64,000 nt of DNA from Heterobilharzia americana (Eukaryota > Platyhelminthes > Trematoda > Strigeidida > Schistosomatidae), in the NCBI GenBank assembly GCA_944470555.2, contig OX104129.1, forward strand, positions 86,264,820-86,328,819, read 5' to 3'. The translations under genes and the position numbers were made by a program. The notes under the pieces were generated by a model. It was not told the DNA's origin and did no database searches. It saw only the letters and a program-made list of their open reading frames with translations. This document shows positions 11,435 to 23,617 of this stretch, in pieces; within the stretch, counting starts at the first letter, position 1, and every line of letters begins with the position of its first letter.

Positions 11435-11881
11435 ATGCACGTCACAGGCAGGTACGTTTAATGACTGATATTCATTTGTCGTATCTACCTGCTATTCATA
11501 TTTTAGTACGAAACTATTCCTGAGCTTTAGTGATCAAGGTAGTTGTTGTTTAGATAACAACCGACGTCAATAAAACTGATTCAACCTAACACTACAGTAG
11601 GTGTATATCAAAACACAATTCATAAAAACGAGAAGTTTTAGATCAGCCTTGGCTGCACTCATAAGACACGACGTAAAAGTATGTGTTGCGATCGTATGTG
11701 GCTTCGAAAGTTGCTACGGCCATTACCATGGGAGATCGTTACAAACCTTTTAACAGTTGACAGTGAACAAAGTAACCTTTCATACGGGGAATCTGGTAAA
11801 ACAACTGAATATAGCGGAACCAAACGCTAATAATAAGCCTAAAATAGGATGACATCAATCTACTTTTGTTTGTATTTCACG
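11435..11881. other. Unique flank left of the tandem duplication
   Basis: Appears only once in the window. No gene seen. It ends with TATTTCACG, whose ACG is shared with the duplication junction at 28,055-28,057. Confidence 0.5.
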
Positions 11882-12042
11882 AATTAAAAACAACCGGTGA
11901 ACATTGTATACTACAGTATTCTACCTAATAAATGAATTTTGAAAAAAAAAGTTATGAGATGAATAAATTATCAACTTGAATATATCACAGTTATTAAATC
12001 AGTACAAACAATGTATGGATACCCGTTTTGACTATATGATGG

Positions 12043-12324
12043 TCAACTTTCAAACACAAAACCCTTCTGAATGAGATCTATTTTCGCTTCATTAACAAGT
12101 TTTATAAGCTCTGTTGCCGCTTCTGGACAATCGTTGAAATTATAGGTACGATATAAAACAACTAACACAGAAACGACTCCAAAAATTATTAAAATATGAA
12201 GAGGTAACCAGTTAAGGAAGATATTGGCTATATTGGACTGAACATTAATTATCCCCATTAACTTTGACATCCATATTGTTAGGACCAAAGAGACTATCAA
12301 AAACCACTCCACGATTTTCTTCAT
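12043..12324 (-). CDS. DPM3: Dolichol-phosphate mannosyltransferase subunit 3, copy 1
   Basis: Intact 93-residue ORF without introns. DPM3 anchors the catalytic DPM1 subunit in the ER membrane, so that mannose from GDP-Man is passed to dolichol phosphate for N-glycosylation, GPI anchors and O-/C-mannosylation (family knowledge). What the sequence shows: two hydrophobic segments at about residues 6-25 and 38-60, and a soluble tail with YNFNDCPEAATELIKL and a DLIQKGFVF end. The tail parallels human DPM3 (FHDCEDAARELQ ... DLARRGLRF). Length agrees with the family (92 in human). The ATG at 12,324 gives the family's usual N-terminus. The duplication breakpoint lies about 160 bp downstream of the stop, so the whole gene and probably its 3' UTR were copied. 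Confidence 0.9.
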   Translation of the reverse strand: MKKIVEWFLIVSLVLTIWMSKLMGIINVQSNIANIFLNWLPLHILIIFGVVSVLVVLYRTYNFNDCPEAATELIKLVNEAKIDLIQKGFVFES

Positions 12325-12904
12325 GACAGATGAACGAAAGAGTTAAGCGCTTGAACACGATGGCACGAAACTAAATGAGATGTGTGCACTCCTCAAGATG
12401 CGATAGACCTGAAATTTGAAAAAAGAAAGTATTTAAATTTACAGAACTGACAAACATTGGTCTTCAGAATTGACTAATTTTTTACTGCGAGGGGTTAAGT
12501 AGTTGAGTACACTCACCACTCCAACCACTTACCAATTCTGATGACTAATAAAGCTTCTAGGCATTCTTTAACGGATCGCTTAACTTTTGTTAGTATCTCA
12601 CATACGATCCACGTGATATCTGAGTATTTAAGGTTAAACTGTCCCATTCTTACTGCTGCTATGACATGTGGCAAACAGAATCGACGGGGAACCTGGCATT
12701 ACTGCGTGGCAGTCTTGGTTGTCCCAATTCATATCACCACATCAAACGAAACTGCACTAAGATCAAAGATTTAGAAATAAAGACGGGAGTGGTGGAAAGT
12801 CCTGAAAGGAAAAGGGGGAATAAGAACATACTGAGATCCAGTATGATGAGTCAAAGTCAAAATTGACTCAAGTAACCAGTAAGCAATGAGTCACATCCAT
12901 CGTG

Positions 12905-13080
12905 TAACGCCTAAAGTTACTAACTGGTTGCCCAAATCTCGGTAGGCGTAGCAGTGTTTGAAACCAAAACCCACTGGTTGAAAGTCGATCTATCAAACTA
13001 ATGAGCCGCTACTCCATAGTATGATGGTCAAGATAAAGGTAATCTGTGAACTCAACTGTGCCACTTTACCTCACTAACCA
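12905..13080 (-). mobile_element. Degenerate tRNA-promoter SINE (U1)
   Basis: The minus strand has an A/B-box layout like the 10.45-kb copy (ACTTTCAACCAGTGGG ... CTACGCCTACCGAGATTTGGG). The U2 counterpart is at about 29,080-29,247. It lacks 9 bp that U1 has around 13,067-13,078. Confidence 0.5.
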
Positions 13081-13197
13081 CTGGTTTACGCTGTCACGCA
13101 CACCCCAACCGAGAAGTCTACATTTCCAAACATAGCCACACCAATATCCAGACTTCAATCACCGTTCGCATACTTCGTTTTGGTCACTTCCAACCTT

Positions 13198-13930
13198 TAT
13201 CGCTAAAGCTCTGCGAGGCACGACCTATGCCCATTTCTGGAACAACAATTTGCCCTTGAGTAGTGAGAAACGCATCCCAAATTGCCACTCAAGGTATCCA
13301 TAAGAATGCGTCTGCACCTAACAACACTACGTCATCTGCGTGCTTGAGATCTAACAAGAATCCTCCTGTGATAAGATTAATCTTCGTGAAATCACACGAC
13401 GAGAAGACCTCTTTGAGTACTTCTATAATAGAGTTAGATAAAAATAGGCACCACTCGACGTAAACAACTCACTATGGGCTCTAGCACACCAATGGGTGCC
13501 CGAGTACAGAGCCTTCAACAGAGTGATGTACACACTCGGCACTCCCTTTAGTGACGGACAGTGCCGTAAGACATCTATCGACGAAGTCAAATGTTGCCTT
13601 CCGGTCAAGAAATACGGCTGGTATCGGGCGCCGGCAAGTGTATATGTTCGAGAACCTGGCGATGTGAATATCTGGTAGATCCACCCATGGTCAGGTTTGA
13701 AGCCTGTCTGGTTCCCTCGGGTTCGCTGTTCTCCAGGTTCACTTCGACGTCTGATAATAATAGAAACTAGAATCCTAGACCATTGCGTCAGACAGATTCC
13801 CTTGTGGTTATACCCGGAAGACTGCTCCGTTTCTTGTAGACTGGGGTACTCAGTGATTGAGGCTAGTCAATGGGGATCATATATGACTTCCATACACTAA
13901 TTGGCACTTTAGTTAACCTGACTAATAAGC
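13198..13930 (-). mobile_element. SR2-like RT fossil (inverted arm B')
   Basis: Reverse complement of arm B (8,968-9,625) from 13,198 to about 13,850; SR2-like similarity then continues to about 13,930. It shows the IPAVFLDRKATFDFVDRC block on the minus strand. From 13,931 to 14,206 nothing is recognised. Confidence 0.75.
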
Positions 13931-14206
13931 CTCGACAACCATGCATAGGAAGCTACAGACAAATCAACGTAGAACCTCGCGCACAAGTTCATTTGTTCAA
14001 ATTACCACAGAGAAGCATGTGAGGAACAAGTGAATATTAAAGTAGTGATACTAAAGTAGAGAAAGATGTATGAAAGAATCAAAAATTTCAAGGTAAGACT
14101 ACTGAAAACATTCATGCTTTAGAGAATGTCATAGAGTGAATATATCTGCGCCATTGTGACTGATTTCAAGCCACGTCTTCAACCACTAATTCCTGTGGTT
14201 CAACAG

Positions 14207-14800
14207 ACCTCATTCAGGTGGACTACATCTCCCCACATAGCTGAGGAAGGTCAGACGTTTTGCTGCTAATGATACCTTCAATTCCGTGTCACTGAGTCTT
14301 AATGTTTAACACACATCATTACGTGAACGTAACACCTTATATTTCTCAGAATTGAAGGTTAGCTTATTGTAATCTGCTCAATGAAGTCAGGTTAGACCAT
14401 CTTTCAAAGTGAGTCTATTTTTATCTATAGCTTCGCATCATCAACAAAGAGAATTTCACAAAACATCCGCAGAAGCAAAAGGTTTTCGTAAATCATGAGC
14501 TGGACGAGCCCTAAAGCCTAACTCTAGTGGACTCCACTAGGACACCTTGTTTACTGGGACATGGCAGAATCCAACCGAATCTTTAAAAAATTGATCACTG
14601 AAATATGATGAAAGCTAATCGATTCCAATTAAACTTGTTGATAAGACATTTGTGGTTTACGTGATCAAAGGCCTGAGAATAACCTAGGTACATTATATTT
14701 ATTTCGCTCGAGCGATCAGTAATACTAGTCCAACTATCTATTGTGGTCACTAAGTTATTGATACATGATGGTGACGTGATGAATTGCAAAGAAGTTTGTG
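14207..14800 (-). mobile_element. CR1-like RT fossil (U1)
   Basis: Minus-strand blocks: INIMYLGYSQAFDHVNHKCL (about 14,625-14,690, the DFSKAFDxVxH motif) and EILFVDDAKL (about 14,440), followed by a KYKVLRSRND-like block. The order fits a CR1/Jockey RT. Stops throughout. The intact sequence GGTTCAACAGACCTCATTCAGG at its left edge (14,198-14,219) is the empty target site for the U2 insertion. Confidence 0.7.
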
Positions 14801-14814
14801 CAGATGCAGCTTAT

Positions 14815-14905
14815 TAGTTCAGGCAGTTAACTTTTGTTCAGTGTGTTAGAATCCCAACCCTCTTACCGACGTTTGGACAGCCGGGTATCACTAGCCCTTA
14901 CACAC
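14815..14905 (+). mobile_element. tRNA-promoter SINE remnant (U1)
   Basis: AGGCAGTTAACTTTTGTTCAGTG and TTAGAATCCCAACC resemble the A/B region of the other SINE copies, followed by ACAGCCGGGTATCACTAG. The U2 copy is at about 35,007-35,097. Confidence 0.4.
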
Positions 14906-15059
14906 GGTGTTTCATAGCCTGCTAAAAAAAAGTGAACATTGTTGCTGAGTACATCTCGATTCTTTTACCAGATAAGTTATAAACTTGTAGTTCCTTAGGC
15001 TGCTTTACTGACCACGCCTTAAGAGAGGTGTGACGTGACCTAACTCCCAAGGTCTAGGT

Positions 15060-16500
15060 ACTTTCGAGATACGAAGTAATGTATAGGAATCAGAGGTAGT
15101 CCCATCACATTGGTCTACACTAAAAATTCCAGTCTATGAGAAGGGACGGAAGTCTTTTGGCGGCAACCACCGAGGGATCAGACTAACTATCATCGCGTCC
15201 TTAACCGATGTATGACTGAAGCTCGAGAAGGATAAACTAGGTAAGTTTTAAACCTACACGAGAGTGCGTCGACCAAGCCTTCACTCTTCGTCAGAATGTG
15301 AAGCACAGCCATACTAACCGGTGGCTGACACTTACCATATTTCTTGACCTGAAGACCGCATCCAACTCCGTCGACCATTACGTGCCCTGGCAGTGGAAGG
15401 AGTAACAAGTTAGTGTATAATGCTTATCAAAGCTCTCTACTCGAACTCACCCAGGCGTATTAGGGCTATTGGAGGGTTGCCATGTGCACTGACAACTAAT
15501 GGTACTCGCTGTCACCATCTCATAGATATAATAATGGACATAATCCTAGCGACCTTTGACTTCACATGGCTTGACTTACTCCCTGGAGGGCATCTGGTTG
15601 ACTCGCAGTAGGCAGAAGATATTATCCTGCTAGGTGAAAACGCTAACAAAATGTAAGTCCTGCTGAAGGCGTTTAGCAGAAATCTGGGCATGTTTGACGT
15701 GTTTTGCATCCCCCAAATGTATGAAGATGCATAAGGACTAGTCTGCAACTACCTACAGTTAAAGGATGGAAAACGAAGTGGTGGGGACTCGCTTGAAATC
15801 GGACGGGTTGATTGTTAACGAAATTTTAGCTTGGATACTGAAGGTCCGTTCGGCATTTGCCGACTTGAGTCATCCGTGATGCCAGTGAGATATCTGATTG
15901 TCTGTAAGGGGATGAATATACTGCGCTGCAGTTTGTTCTGTTCTGTTATGACTATGAGAAATGGCTGTTTAAATTAGAAGATATGAAACGGTTACAAGGT
16001 CTTCGTCACATCGCCCACATATAGTGGAATCACCGTGTGAGCAATTTAGAAATCGGGTGAAGGGTATTAGGCAAGGAAGAAAGTCAGTCGACGGGGTTGT
16101 GAACCTTCATCGACCGAGATGGCTTGGACATGCGCTGCGTATGCCAAGCCACTCTCTACCTTAACGCGCCCTGTTATAGGGAATTCGGACTAGTCTGAAG
16201 GAGTGCCCCCGGTGTCTATACTAAGTGATAAAAGTTGATGGAGCTTGACCATTGGTCTGATTCATGCGAAGAGGTGCAGACTACCTGGCTGGAGTCACCA
16301 AGGAGGTAGTAACCGGTGGTTGAGGATTCTTGGTGAGGTGGCTGAAAACTGGTCACAAAGGCGCAGATGTATTCACTCGTTGGTGTCTTCCAAAGCTTAG
16401 ATGTTTTGAATCACTCCAATTTTCAAGTCCCCTCTTCTCCTATTAAACCTTTACCATTAGTATTTCTATCCACTTGTTCTTCGTATACTGTTGTGAAATG
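15060..16500 (+). mobile_element. SR2-like fossil: RT, C-terminus and 3' UTR (U1)
   Basis: Forward frames give IPVYEKGRKSFGGNHRGIRL, then LIKALYSN, AEDIILLGENANKM and RLRWLGHALRMPSHSLP, in the order seen in the 30.4-34.3-kb copy. Many stops. Its end overlaps block A'. At 15,566-15,584 U1 has 19 bases that U2 has replaced by a 94-bp insertion. Confidence 0.75.
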
Positions 16501-17405
16501 TGGCAACTTGAAGCGATGCACTTGCATGCGACGTTCTACATTGGCTTTGTTTTGTCTTTATCGAGTGCTATGCCCTGGTTAAGGAAATGCCTGGATAATC
16601 TGCTGATGGATTCAGTGGAGAATGAGACATCCCTGAAGGACAGTAGCATGAATCCTATCCAGACCCAAAGAGGTATTCTTATTTAAAGATAACCATTTTG
16701 CAATTCACTCGGTTAACACCTGGATAAGTTGTTGGGAGCCGTGCTGCATCTGCATGACACCTATAGGCATTTTCAGATACAGTCAATGATGGAGCTTTCA
16801 AGTATCCACCAGTCAAATGTCATAGAAACCCACCAAGTAAGAAACTTCTACCTTGTTCTGGTGGAATGGCACTGCTTTGAGAAAAAGCCCTATTGGATTT
16901 GATACAAACATTAGCGATTCCAGATCGGCGTTGATGCTAATAATCTCTCAAGGTCGTATTGCCAAGATTTCTCGTTTGCCCGGTGGTCACCAGATATCAA
17001 CATTGATACGAGCACAGTCATACCCATCGATCCAAACAGCTACAAAAACAACAAAATTGTACTAACTAGGGTTTCTAAGTATGCGGACAGGCATAAGACT
17101 TCCTCACAAGAAGACTCACGCTTTGATTTTAGCTCCAACAGTGTAGTTATGAGCCTACGCTAGTCCTTTTCAAATAGATTTCTCAACCTGTCAAGTCCGA
17201 TCACGGATGAGTCAACTGATAATATGGAGTCAGTTCCAAGAGTTGACTCAACGCGAAAACCAGTGCTCAACTAAAATACTCTGGTCATAAAGTACTGTTT
17301 AACTAGACCATAAGTAAGCGACAAAGAACTATGCCAAAATCCGATCGCCAAGAAAAGCAATAATTCTAGTGACCCTTTACATCGATAGGTTCAGAAGTAG
17401 AAGTC
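16350..17405 (+). repeat. Block A' (inverted partner of 4,655-5,705)
   Basis: SR2-like 3' end followed by a reversed CR1-like fragment, near-identical to 4,655-5,705 (inverted) and 36,616-37,671 (U2). Small ORFs here are shadows. Confidence 0.85.
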
Positions 17406-18121
17406 AAAATTCCAACTTTATTTTGTTTCTAAAGGACAGCCTACATATATTAAATAACTGCAGAGCTAAGAGAAAACGCATCTCACTTACCAACGAACCA
17501 GCGGGATCGAAGTTGTAGAAAACGACCGTTGTCAGGTTTTCATCTAGCCTGCAATTAGCTACACTGTGATACGAGGGCTAATGTATCAGATTAGAGGTGA
17601 CCGCGAGAATATGGAAGATAAAAGAGGAGGAGAAAATTGTTCACCAACGACCCAGTGGATACACAGCACGTATGCACACTGATTAAGAAGAGGTAACTGA
17701 CAGACAGGAGAGCATAACAACGAAGAGATGAGGTAGTCTAGACATACTAACCAGGAACGGAATCCGCCGAGTTGGAAGCGCGTTAAGCGAACTGTCCAAT
17801 GTCCAATGGCAAGCGTCATTTTGCGAACTAGTTTGCACTAGTTGACTCCTTCGCGTATACTTCTAGTCTTCTAAAGGGGTTTCTGGTCCCGGCGGGATTC
17901 CAGTGGAGTGAGTCTACTCACTCCCCTGCTGTAACTCTAGTAAAATAGACTGGCTTTTGGGTACTCAGATAGTTGTTGACGTAATAGAAGCCTTCGCCTA
18001 GCTTCTTTCCGCATTTGAAATCTTTGGATCATTACTCCTTATGGCTATTAAACATGATAAAAATATCGGTCAACATGTTATAATCAATATAGTTCTGAGA
18101 TCCTGAAGTGACATTTAGTGC
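17406..18121. other. Repeat-derived sequence, unassigned (U1)
   Basis: No gene recognised; present in U2 at 37,672-38,387 almost unchanged. Confidence 0.4.
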
Positions 18122-18390
18122 CCCGGTAACACTAGTATAGAGTTCGACGAGATTCAGAACTGATGCTGACCTTCGTGGTTTTGTCGAACTCCGTAAGCTA
18201 GGGGCACATGCTCAAGCACTCACACTGCTTGGCCTGTCATCGTGTTACGTTGCACTGTTCAACATCGACCCTCTATCCAGTTAGTCGAAATGCATCAGCA
18301 TTTCGGCACGACTTTTCAAGTATACCTATTCCATTTGATCACTCTAGTGTGTTCTTCGTTGGTTTCTTATTCGTGTTTTATATTGCAAGT
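18122..18390 (+). repeat. Hairpin-headed repeat, copy 1 of 3
   Basis: Starts with GAGTTCGACGAGATTCAG and, about 35 nt later, GTCGAACTCC, so GAGTTCGAC/GTCGAACTC can pair. The downstream ~200 bp recur at 38,436-38,660 and 49,126-49,340. The third copy was split by the Gypsy insertion. Function unknown; no hammerhead core in it. Confidence 0.6.
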
Positions 18391-18579
18391 ACGAATAATT
18401 GGTGGTTGACCTCTTCATCCGTCAAGTTCAAGCATGGAAGTTTCCTAGAATTCCATGCACATCCTAGAATAATATCAACCAGGAGTTTTAATGATTCCGA
18501 GGAAGTTGTCTGAATCGCTCCTACAGGTGGGGGGGGGGGGCTTTCAGGATTTAGAAACTTGTATAGAGTAGAAAAGGTG

Positions 18580-19600
18580 TCTGCTATGTTCCAGGCTTAC
18601 TTCCCTTGTTTCCTCTAAGATCAGCCTACACTAAGGATAAATAGATGGTGGAATGGATTTCCAGTGGTGCTCAAGATGTTGCGAGCCTCCTCTTCTATAT
18701 ATTCCATAGGACGTAGTTCAAGAGCACCTAATAGTCCTTCATATGCTTTGGAACTGAGTCATGGAAGAGATTTGGTAGAGATCTACCGGGTGTGACCTAA
18801 GCTCGATGTATCCCTAGGTGCGGAGGAGGTGAAGAGGATAGTCCTGAACTCCAGGTAGGGCCGTGTGAAGTTGCTGAAGATTTGGTGGAAATATTCACAT
18901 TCTCACTGCTCAGAAATTCGTAGGAGGGTTAGTGACGCCAAGTTTCCACGAAATGCCTTTCTGTCACAATCGGCATACGATTTTAAGCCTCGAGGGTTTA
19001 AAATGCTTAAATCCTCCTCCACCAAAGACGCTTGTGGTCCCATGCCACTGAGGCTATGTGTATGACGTGCATCATGTTTTACATGTAATACCTTGCATTG
19101 TTCGGGATTAATTGCTAGTTCATCATCGACTGCAAGGAAGAACTGCCTTCATGAATCTTGATTTCTTTCCATAGTTTCCGGTCATCGGTGAAAAAAGGGT
19201 TTTGGAAGAGACTTGATGAGGCGAATCATTTACGTATATGTTTGAAGATGAAGAAACCCCAGAATTGAATTCTGAGGAATTTCACTAGGACATTTCGTTC
19301 CTTTAAACATAGAAAAACTCGCCTAAACTCTAAATAAACAACCTCAAATGTATAAGGACAACCATCTATCATCCACCTATCTGCTACGGTTCGTAAAATA
19401 GGAGTGCCCTTTTTGAAATCCGTTTTGTCTGGGCGTAAAGGGGTTAATCGACATGAACTAGTCCCTCAGTCCTTCACAGATCGTTGATTCCGCCAAGTTG
19501 GAAGACATTTTTAACAAGACTGCTGGTTTGTTTTTCTTTCTGTGGTTTAGTTGACCTCCCTTCCTTGAATGCAGGTGTCATATTTCCCGACTTTCGAGGA
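18580..19600 (-). mobile_element. CR1-like RT C-terminal fossil (U1)
   Basis: Minus-strand text includes CKVLHVKHDARHTHSLSGMG, then VEEDLSILNPRGLKSYADC and a TRPYLEFRTILF block (CR1: RPHLEYA.PVW). Frame changes and stops present. A 12-G run at 18,529-18,540 lies just left of it. Between 19,601 and 19,621 nothing is seen. Confidence 0.65.
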
Positions 19601-19621
19601 TCAGGGAATCCTTGAATAAGG

Positions 19622-19870
19622 TGGCAAGGGTAGTAGAATTATCCATGCATGGCACAGGTGTAGAATCTTCCACTGCATGGATTTGGTGATGATTTGGTGG
19701 ACAGAGATTCGGTTAACAACGTCTCTCCCCCTCCATCCAAGGTAGTTTTAATGCTGTCGCTCTATCATATCCCACTCTGTGGTTGTGAGCAATGGCGTGC
19801 AGAGCTATAGCAAAGCGCCTCTCTGAACTTCTCGTCTTATTAGAATCTATTAATCCTGATTTAGCTGATT
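19622..19870 (+). repeat. Unassigned repeat shared with 1,370-1,600
   Basis: CAAGGGTAGTAGAATT ... GACAGAGATTCGGTTA ... GTGCAGAGCTATAGCA recur in the fold-back region near 1.4-1.6 kb and in U2 at 39,895-40,140. Confidence 0.55.
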
Positions 19871-20559
19871 TTTGTGTTCTGTTATTCTAACCGACCCTGG
19901 TGAACCACTTTCGCCCATGTGTTTAGTCTCACGATCGTTGCAGGGGATTAGGTAGAACTTGATTGTTTTGTGTAAATGGGTCAGTAGCATATTTCAACCT
20001 GCGAAACTTGTTTCTAGGCCGGTTTATAGGTCTAGGTTCTACTTTGCTCCCAACCATACCGAGAACTCAGCACAAATCTTCTGAGGTGCGTTCCTTTTAT
20101 GGTAACACATCGGGGGCATTGAATTCTCTCCCAACCTTGCCGCCGTTATTACTATTAGTAGTAGAATTATTATTAATAACACCTGTGTTACTGCTACCAC
20201 TGTTAATATTTTTACTTCGGTTTCTTGGAAACTGATTGATATATTAAGGCTGCAAATTACCGATATGCGAGGTATTCTTGATCTGTCGAATTCGAAGCCG
20301 TAGATTTTGTGGTCTACTAGCAGGCTTCCCCGTCCTGTCACCTGGGTACTTAGCTAAGCCTGCTGCAATTCAGACGGGGTGTAAGGACTTGATGTCTAAG
20401 TAGCGGTCCGAATGGAAAGGTTTCCTATAGACACTAGCCCCTAAACTCCAATCCTGTTTACGTTCAATATAGCAATCTAACACTGCTAGTTCATCTTCAT
20501 CACTTTCCAAGTCAGATAAATCAGATTACACTCACTACCGAATTTGCGTGCTCCAAGAA

Positions 20560-21190
20560 CCTATTGTTGTGTTCCTATTCCAGTACTGTAAATGCATCAC
20601 CTACATGTCGGAATCATATCTCTGAGGTAGGACCAAATGTTGAAGGGCCGTCCGTCCCCAACTATCCGTAAATACGTCTGCGATGATATGGGGTATTGGT
20701 GACCCCATGGCAACACCAGTTTGTTATGCGTCTCACTTTGAAACTCAAAAACTAGAAGTTGGGCACAGTCGTACTCCTAGCACGGGTTACTCAATCGGCA
20801 CCTTAGTTCAATGCGTAAGCTCTTTGTCATCCTCAAGCCCATTTCCAACTGCCTCTAGAGCCATGTCGATCGACATGTTTGTGTAAAGGCCAGTTATTTC
20901 AAAACCAACCATTTTTTCATTGTCATCTAATGTGTGCTTTAAGTTATGACGGTCAGTACATCGGGATTTTGAAGAACCCCTTTCTGGGCCTAAAGCGACT
21001 GCTAAGTATTTAGACAACTCGTGAGTTGGGGTGTTTCTAAAATCTTCCATAAACCTGACGGGGCAACCTGCCTTATGGGTCTAAATGATGGCATATGTTC
21101 TACTGGGATTATCAGTTTTCGGCCTTAAACCTTTTTGACTCACATAGAAACTGCTTCATCCGGCTCATAAAGTCTCCTGTCAATTTCTTA
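20560..21190 (-). mobile_element. Penelope-like element fossil, central RT (U1)
   Basis: Minus-strand blocks in PLE order: FRNTPTHELSKYLAVAL, then VGFEITGLYTNMSIDMALE (about 20,850-20,940; SFDV.SLFTN family motif), then TGVAMGSPIPHIIADVF (about 20,680-20,735; the GVAMGSP motif), then a YVDD-type block decayed to HVGDAFTVLE (about 20,600). Stops separate the blocks. The sequence from 19,871 to 20,559 continues as decayed repeat without a gene. Confidence 0.7.
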
Positions 21191-21549
21191 GCCTTATTCT
21201 TAATAGTAAAATGATCAAACCTGTAAACTGGTTTGTATTCGTGTAGCCTATATTGTATAAAACATATATTATTATTATTAGTACCACGGATTTCTAACTT
21301 TCATTACATGGTCCTGTTTCTATATGCTCATCCACTTTGTGGGCGTGTTTAGATTTATTCATTTCGGAAAAAATGCACGTAGTCAACAATTATGAAATTA
21401 GCAACAGCACATCACCGACGTCTCAGTGAGTCATCAGTCTCTCAGCTAGAGTCCGAGGCTCAACAGAAGTAAGGGTGCTGGAGAGAGAGTCCTAACTCCA
21501 GTGTGGCTGTTAATGGATCCAGATCACAAGATGTCATTCCCGAAATAAA

Positions 21550-21790
21550 AAATGGCGTTGAGTCCAACAGATCAGACAATTACAGATGAAGTAACATTGA
21601 AGCAACAGAAGGAGAAGCCCTCAGGAACCTTTGTAACGACAGCAATATAGTAATTGCCAAATTGGATAAAAGCAACTCAGTAGTTGTGATGGATGAATCC
21701 GACTGCATCTGTAAAGTGAATGAGTATGTAGAAACAGGACCACATGAGGAAATTAAGAATTCAGCAGTTACTTTATTTCGGTAGATGGCA
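21550..21790 (+). mobile_element. Penelope-like element fossil, N-terminal RT block, opposite strand (U1)
   Basis: The plus strand reads EALRNLCNDSNIVIAKLDKS and VVVMDESDCICKVNEY, matching the PLE block 'L..L..D..IVI..ADKG..VVVMD...Y..K'. It belongs upstream of the central RT in a normal PLE, but here it is on the other strand from 20,560-21,190. Confidence 0.6.
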
Positions 21791-22915
21791 GCTTAGGTAC
21801 AGGAGCAGGTTATGGCCTGCAGAGACAAAGCAGTGGTTCAGTGGTTTTGAGAAGAAGATGCAGTTACAGATGCATCAAGCTGGCAGCGCAGATTCGAGGA
21901 ATTCAAATAAATAGGGTTATACAGCTGAGAATAGGAGGGAAAGCGACAGGGGGATACATATTTGGATTGATGGTGACTTTCACGTGAGGTGATAATTTGA
22001 GAGACAAGACATCGATTAGAGTGCTGTCTCAACTAAGTACACATCCCGACTAGATGAGTGCAGTCTGCATGTCACTGGGTTGATGTCGAGACCCCTTTAG
22101 AAGTTGTCGGTAGATGAGGGGGTGGCTGCCGTGATATGAAAAGCGTTTCTGTGGTCACAAGCTGTGAACGAGAAATAGTGTGGTTGCAGGCGGGCCCTCG
22201 CAAATTAGACAATTCTCTTAGGGCTACCACAAGCATCGTCACTGTGGCCTTCGCGTAACATTTCCTTATTCAGAAGACCTCCATTATCTAGAATCAGGTG
22301 GGCTGCCAGACAGTCATCGCATATCCCTTGGTAAATAAGCGTGCAAAGGCCAGGATCCCTCAGTTAGTCCCCGCATGATTTTCGCTGCGTCCTAAAAATA
22401 CATCTTGTGACCGCTGTCCTGACTTCACCAGTGAGGCTTGCGTCGCTCTGTACTGACCAGTGGCTGAGGTCATACTTGATTCCCGTAGTGCGCTGGAGTT
22501 ACATTCGGATCTTATTTTTAGATCCGAGGTAGGTGTTTTCATCCCAGCTATACCTCAGCTCTACCCAATGACTGGAAGGTCAGCGTGGTCGCTGCTTGCC
22601 TGGCATTCTTTCCTCAGAATGGGAATATACGTCATCAAATTTCTCCTCCCTACATTGTTTTAATCATCTAGTTGTAATGTGTGATCGTACTACGTACGTC
22701 CGCGCCCTTTTAAAGTCATGATGTATCGCTCAACAAGCTGATGGCCAAATCAAGGTAAAGCGTCATGGTAGATGGCACTGGGCTCACTGGCATTTGACTA
22801 ATCCGGAGACTACGGAACCCAACTATCAAATTTGCAATAATAAATATTCTCCTACAAGTAATTTAACTAACAATATGAAATCTTCCCCCTTATTGGCAAC
22901 AATATATTCTGGATA
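21791..22915. other. No gene recognised (U1)
   Basis: Short ORFs of 60-67 codons on both strands without conserved features. Identical in layout to 42,066-43,190 in U2. Confidence 0.4.
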
Positions 22916-23164
22916 ATGAATTATCTGAACACATGCCACTTTCACGGGCAACATTTAAGGGTCGTTGTACTCGGTGGAGCTGAAAATGTTAAAGAAGAGT
23001 TAATCGTCATGCGAGGTATAGTCTTCCGGAGTAAGCAACCGTTTGTAATTTACGGTCACAAATATTACGTAAAGCCCATTTCTATACAAAACAGCAAGGG
23101 AACGTGTAGCGTCACATACTTCTCCACATTCAGTGGCCTGGAGTTCGACGAGATTCAGCGCTGA
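22916..23164 (+). CDS. Hypothetical 82-residue ORF (U1)
   Basis: ATG to TGA, unchanged in sequence in U2 (43,191-43,439). It ends in GLEFDEIQR, encoded by the hairpin repeat head GAGTTCGACGAGATTCAG, so at least the 3' end is repeat-derived. I do not recognise a family; it may be a repeat fragment rather than a gene. Confidence 0.2.
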   Translation: MNYLNTCHFHGQHLRVVVLGGAENVKEELIVMRGIVFRSKQPFVIYGHKYYVKPISIQNSKGTCSVTYFSTFSGLEFDEIQR

Positions 23165-23182
23165 TGCTAACATTTGTGGTTT

Positions 23183-23617
23183 TATAGTGGTGCGTGTTAC
23201 AATTCGGTAGAGTCTGATCAACCCTACTTAGCTTGATGTGCTCTAGTACCTGCTTAACCAGCACTCTACCTAACGTGTAAGTACTGATAACAAGACACAA
23301 ATCAAAAGAACTGATACGCAATGTGTTCGAAGGAGCTATGTATTTAGTTGAAGTAAATGTAGTAATAATGAATAGGGGAGAAGTTTGATCAACTTATCTG
23401 GCTTGTAAGGCTGAACTAGGGACTTGGAGTACGTGCGTGGTAACCAGCGCAATGGAGCGCAAAATGGTGTCCAAGCCTGCTCGGATGCGTGCTCGTCAAA
23501 ACAAAACTTAGAACACCCTAAGCATCCGGAGGAAAGCTGGAGATTTATTTAGTTAATTTAATTTAAACTATTTATTTTAGCCCTAGTTACATTTTGGTGC
23601 CAGGAAGGTGCACTACA
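23183..23617 (-). repeat. 3' LTR of the U1 Gypsy element
   Basis: 435 bp. On the minus strand it starts TGTAGTGCACC and ends ACCACTATA (decayed from CCCTACA). Essentially identical to 43,458-43,892 and about 5% different from 48,690-49,121. The purine-rich AGGAGGGGGATAACC next to it on the internal side is the likely polypurine tract. Confidence 0.85.
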
